From assembly GCA_965221105.1 (NCBI GenBank), contig OZ244871.1:1178001-1242000 (forward strand): 64,000 nucleotides of DNA, written 5' to 3'. The position numbers and the translations under genes are program-made. This document shows, piece by piece, positions 60,705-64,000 of this stretch (the stretch's first letter is position 1; the number at the start of each line of letters is the position of its first letter). This DNA comes from GM7GCV1 sp965221105. GTDB taxonomy: Bacteria; Pseudomonadota; Gammaproteobacteria; Pseudomonadales; GM7GCV1. The notes under the pieces are model-generated. The model saw only the letters and a list, made by a program, of their open reading frames with translations, did no database searches and was not told where the DNA came from.

Positions 60705-62537
60705 CTAGCTTGAATGAAAGTAGTCGTAGATATTCTGTGCCAGGTCCCTGCTGATGCCTTCCACTCTGGCCAGATCGGCGACACTGGCCGCCTCCACACC
60801 CTTATAGCCACCGAAGTGATCCACGAGATTTTTGCGCCGTTTGTCTCCTATGCCGGGGATTTCCTGCAAAGGGGATTCAACAAATTTCTTGCCGCGGCGC
60901 GCCTTGTGGCCAGTTATCGCAAAGCGGTGAGCCTCATCGCGGATATGTTGCAGCAAATGAAAACCCGGGCTGGAGGGATCCAGCACAATCTCCAGCGAAT
61001 CGTCACCTAGGAACAAACGTTCCCAGCCTGACTTTCGGGTTGTGCCCTTGGCTACGCCGAGCATCACCACGCCCTGCACACCCAGATCAGCCATGACCTC
61101 TCGCGCCTTACCCAGCTGCCCTTTGCCCCCATCGATCACCAGCAGGTCGGGCATGATCCCCTCGCCCTTTTGCAGACGGACAAAACGCCGCCTCAGTACC
61201 TGCTCCATGGCTGCATAGTCGTCGCCTGCGGGCACGCCCCTGATATTAAACCGCCGATAGTCCTTTCTGCTGGGTCCCTCCTGATCAAACACCACGCATG
61301 CGCCCACGGTCTGATTACCTTGAGTATGGCTGATGTCGTAGCATTCGAGGCGCTGCAGATCGGCATCCAGTTGCAGTGCCCCAGCAAGATGGCGCAGTCG
61401 CCGTGCGTGGTTCTTGCGACTCGCATTGCGCCCAAGCAGGTTCTGTTCTGCCGCCTTGCCAGCGATCTGCAACCACTCCAGCCCACGACCGCGCTTCGGC
61501 TTACGCACCCCAACCTTGCGACCAACTTGCTGCCGCAACGCCTGCTCAAGTGTTGCACGCCCCTTAACCTCAGCGCTCACCAAAATCTCCCCCGGCACAC
61601 GACCAGTCGGACCGGTCAGGTAATGCTGCGACAGGAAAGTTTCCAGGAGCTCGGCTGCAGACTCTTCCAGCCGCGAGCGGGGAAAGAAACTGCGACTGCC
61701 AACAATCCGCCCCTGGCGCACAAAGAGCATGTGTACACAACCTTCTTCACCACTGCCCTCATTTCCGGCAAGGGTGGCACTGACCACATCCATATTCCCG
61801 GCACCCTTTTCGATGACCTGATCAGCCTGAATCGTGCGGATCATGTTGACCTGGTCACGCAGACGCGCCGCGGATTCAAAATCCAGCGTCTCCGATGCGG
61901 CGTTCATTTTGGCGATCAGTTTGCGCCCCAGTGTTGTGTCGTCGCCCTTGAGCAGGTCTATGCTGTGCTGCAAATCCTGCCGATAGTCGTCCTTGTCCAC
62001 CAGGCCGACACAGGGTGCCGAACACCGAGCAATCTGATACTGCAGGCAGGGGCGCGACCGATTGTTGAAAAAGCTGTCTTCGCACTGGCGAACCCGAAAC
62101 ACCTTTTGCAGCATCGAAAGAGTTTTTCGGGTCACTTGGGCGTTGGGGAAGGGGCCAAAATACTGGCCCTTTTTCCTTTTGGTGCCGCGATGAAACGCCA
62201 ACCTGGGCCACTCCTGATCAGAGACAAGAATATAGGGATAGGATTTGTCGTCCCGCAGAAGCACGTTATATGGCGGACGCTGCTGCTTGATTAGATTTTG
62301 TTCCAGGATCAGCGCTTCAGCCTCGGTGGCGGTTATGGTGACTTCCACACTGGCAATCCGCTGAACCAGCGCCTGGGTTTTCGCTGTCTGTGAGCGTGAC
62401 CGGAAATAGCTGCTGATGCGACTCTTGAGGTTCTTGGCCTTGCCGACATACAGAATCTGCTCATCGGCATCATACATCTGGTAGACACCGGGCAAAGCGT
62501 TCAGGGATTTCAGAAATGGCTTGTAGTCAAATTGCAA
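60705..62537 (-). CDS. uvrC: Excinuclease ABC subunit C
   Basis: A 610-residue protein with the full UvrC layout: GIY-YIG nuclease (PGVYQMYDADEQILYVGKAK at about 17-36), Cys region CLQYQIARCSAPC, UVR motif (KMNAASETLDFESAARLRDQ), the RNase H-like half (ECYDISHTQGNQTVGACVVF, DLLVIDGGKGQL) and C-terminal helix-hairpin-helix repeats (IPGIGDKRRKNL, VEGISRDLAQNI). It cuts on both sides of DNA lesions held by UvrB. It precedes pgsA on the same strand. Confidence 0.96.
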   Translation of the reverse strand: MQFDYKPFLKSLNALPGVYQMYDADEQILYVGKAKNLKSRISSYFRSRSQTAKTQALVQRIASVEVTITATEAEALILEQNLIKQQRPPYNVLLRDDKSYPYILVSDQEWPRLAFHRGTKRKKGQYFGPFPNAQVTRKTLSMLQKVFRVRQCEDSFFNNRSRPCLQYQIARCSAPCVGLVDKDDYRQDLQHSIDLLKGDDTTLGRKLIAKMNAASETLDFESAARLRDQVNMIRTIQADQVIEKGAGNMDVVSATLAGNEGSGEEGCVHMLFVRQGRIVGSRSFFPRSRLEESAAELLETFLSQHYLTGPTGRVPGEILVSAEVKGRATLEQALRQQVGRKVGVRKPKRGRGLEWLQIAGKAAEQNLLGRNASRKNHARRLRHLAGALQLDADLQRLECYDISHTQGNQTVGACVVFDQEGPSRKDYRRFNIRGVPAGDDYAAMEQVLRRRFVRLQKGEGIMPDLLVIDGGKGQLGKAREVMADLGVQGVVMLGVAKGTTRKSGWERLFLGDDSLEIVLDPSSPGFHLLQHIRDEAHRFAITGHKARRGKKFVESPLQEIPGIGDKRRKNLVDHFGGYKGVEAASVADLARVEGISRDLAQNIYDYFHSS

Positions 62538-63164
62538 GGCTGTCTACCGGGCATGTGGTCCTGAGTACCGGGATCAGATACATTCTAAACGAATCGGGCA
62601 GGAGGTAGGGTTGGCACTGCCGTCCTCCCGCGCAACTGCGCCTATGGCTCCGTACACGGCAGGTCATGTCAAACGATAGAGCCGTCGGTAGCAATCTTCC
62701 AGCGATATCAGACCAAGCCTGGTGAAGAGTCGTTTCGTTGTGGGCACGACAGAGACCCGATACCGGCAAGCCCCTGCTCATTCATGCTGATGTGTCGTTT
62801 CAAAAAATCCTCGTGAAGGGCGGCAAGAATGCCTGCCCTCTGCAATCAGGTCTGTTACCACGGAGTGAACAACCATATATCAGCTGTCGGTCCCGGAAAA
62901 CCCGGCATCATAAAGGTGCTTGACGCGTAACTCACCTTTTACGCCTGTCGGCAGGCGGCAAAATGCGCCGGAATTGGCAAGCGCCCGAAAATTATCCACC
63001 GTCCAGAACTCCCCCACCTGGCCCTCAACGCGAACTGCTTCGAAGCTAGCCAACCCTGCTATTGAACAGATGTGGTGAAGTCGTTCGAAGGCTTGAGCAA
63101 ACGGATGGTCTCCAGAACCTTTGGCCGCCAAGCGCGCAGCAGAATCCTCGCTTCGCCGCGCTCT
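62538..63164. other. Spacer between uvrC and hipA
   Basis: No gene is supported. The minus strand has GTGTACGGAGCC and GGGAGGACGGCAGTGCC between about 62600 and 62660, which faintly recalls the 3' end of a group II intron, but no reverse transcriptase frame is seen. A minus-strand frame at 62880-63131 (MAAKGSGDHPFAQAFERLHH) downstream of hipA has no recognised family. Confidence 0.35.
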
Positions 63165-64000
63165 TCAATCGGTAGTAGTCTCGATTCTCTCCTTCCAAAT
63201 CTCGACTGCTCGATTGACGCGGCCGGAGGTGAATTCAAGATCTTCAAGGTACGCACTCAGGTTGCCACACAGAGACGCGATAATGTCGCGGGCCGTCCCT
63301 GCATGCATGCCCATGGTCACGCCCGCCCGAACAAAATCACGGGATGACAAACGATTCCGCTTGCCCGCCAGCGAGAGGGCGAGGTGATCGTTCTCAAGAC
63401 CCGGAAAGACTCGTGTCGTCACGGCGTCGTAGACCGGAGCCAGCCGGACGGATACGAAATTCCCCGCTCCGTCGGAGGCAACCCGCAGAACAGCCAGATT
63501 CTTCAAGTGGCAATCGCCATCCGCTATCAACCAGGCGAGCGCAGCGCGGCCAAGCAGCAGTGCTATATCCGCTTCGGCATCGCTTGAGACGCTCCGCAGC
63601 GCCCGGGCGGCCTGCTCGATGGAACCCTCGTATTTTTCGGACGGCGCGACACCGCGAACGGACGCCATGTCTTCCAGTGCGATCTTTCGACGGTCATTGC
63701 GGTCTCGCCGGATATCGAAGCGTTCGACAAGCAGCGCGTCGGGCAGGTTACCAGGCATCGAAACCATTGCGTGCGCAGCCGTCTCGAACCCGCAAGCCTG
63801 GGCCGCCGCCAGACATGCCGCTTCGACCAAAGGAAGGTCTTCGAAGCCAGCCCCCGGCGAAGGTTTGAGGATATGCGTGAAGGCCAGTCCTTCGGCCGGC
63901 CGCAACACGCCGTCATGGGAAAGGTTCATTGGTGCCTTGATCTGAACACCCGAAAGTCGCGGCATTGCGTCCGATGTGAACAGTGCGGCCACGCGGTCTT
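63165..64000 (-). CDS. HipA-like kinase toxin, C-terminal part (runs off the right edge)
   Basis: About 278 residues are in the window, from SDAMPRLSGVQIKAPMNLSH to the stop. HipA features are the AFTHILKP lysine segment, LLVERFDIRRD, the activation/catalytic region AWLIADGDCHLKNLAVLR (Asp and Asn of the kinase) and VYDAVTTRVFPG. HipA proteins are Ser/Thr kinases that phosphorylate tRNA synthetases and need a HipB antitoxin, here expected beyond the right edge. The frame is open to the end of the window. Confidence 0.85.
   Translation of the reverse strand, partial: DRVAALFTSDAMPRLSGVQIKAPMNLSHDGVLRPAEGLAFTHILKPSPGAGFEDLPLVEAACLAAAQACGFETAAHAMVSMPGNLPDALLVERFDIRRDRNDRRKIALEDMASVRGVAPSEKYEGSIEQAARALRSVSSDAEADIALLLGRAALAWLIADGDCHLKNLAVLRVASDGAGNFVSVRLAPVYDAVTTRVFPGLENDHLALSLAGKRNRLSSRDFVRAGVTMGMHAGTARDIIASLCGNLSAYLEDLEFTSGRVNRAVEIWKERIETTTD

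Noticed and set aside
61170..62294. 374-codon plus-strand frame opposite uvrC
   Set aside because: uvrC is complete and unmistakable on the minus strand; the opposite frame has no recognisable protein.
62538..62700. Group II intron 3' end
   Set aside because: Only a faint resemblance in short GC-rich segments, and no reverse transcriptase frame; could not be supported.

Overview
This window looks like a chromosomal segment of a gammaproteobacterium with moderate GC. The housekeeping genes (cysE, argA, argE, a TyrB-like aminotransferase, uvrC-pgsA next to tRNA-Cys and tRNA-Leu) and a Zur-type zinc regulon (ZnuD-like receptor, ZrgA/DUF2796, Zur, MerC, COG0523 GTPase) all fit that group. The species cannot be named from the sequence. 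Long accessory stretches, full of broken genes and transposon debris, separate the housekeeping blocks.

Layout. 1-6.6 kb is core metabolism: the start of a GltD-like flavoprotein, an M15 peptidase-cysE pair, a HAD phosphatase, an aminotransferase, argE and argA. 6.8-9.7 kb holds an integral membrane protein and two tandem SnoaL-like proteins. 9.7-13.5 kb is a first accessory patch: IS66-family ends, a sulfotransferase with a divergent small gene that reads like a lasso-peptide precursor, and an MBL-fold hydrolase. 13.8-18.1 kb is a probable defence operon: a TrlF-like PHP/SMC-type ATPase, an AlbA_2/HATPase protein and a HEPN-like protein cut off by an IS66 relic. 20.3-24.5 kb encodes an HNH endonuclease and a 1137-residue nuclease-exonuclease-helicase. 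A diverged paralogue of the latter, lacking the Fe-S cysteines, lies at 43.4-46.8 kb.

24.8-28.2 kb contains two paralogous secreted-protein genes, one truncated, with a transposition-ATPase remnant between them. 28.4-30.8 kb is a mosaic of small genes, including a frameshifted retropepsin, a membrane-anchored protein, a GIY-YIG protein and a transposase tail. 30.8-39.2 kb is the zinc locus: two ABC genes, DUF3299, COG0523, MerC, Zur, ZrgA and a His-rich TonB receptor, with two good Zur-box candidates. 39.6-48.2 kb has endonuclease I, small membrane peptides, transposase debris, the second giant helicase and an SDR pseudogene.

48.4-58.4 kb is a degraded integrative island ending at tRNA-Leu: an AAA/PD-(D/E)XK protein, two alpA copies (one relic), four toxin-antitoxin modules in different states of decay, two integrase relics, IS630 and IS66 fragments, and a complete but apparently dead IS21 element inserted in a parE gene with a 5-bp target duplication. 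Beyond the tRNAs come a TnpB fragment, a DUF442 protein, pgsA, uvrC and, at the right edge, a partial hipA.

The most notable points are the orphan lasso-like precursor beside a sulfotransferase, the three accessory cassettes each bracketed by the same IS66-type termini, the TrlF/AlbA_2/HEPN operon, the paired giant nuclease-helicases, the zinc locus, and a perfect hairpin that would hide the alpA ribosome binding site. No CRISPR array or rRNA gene was seen.
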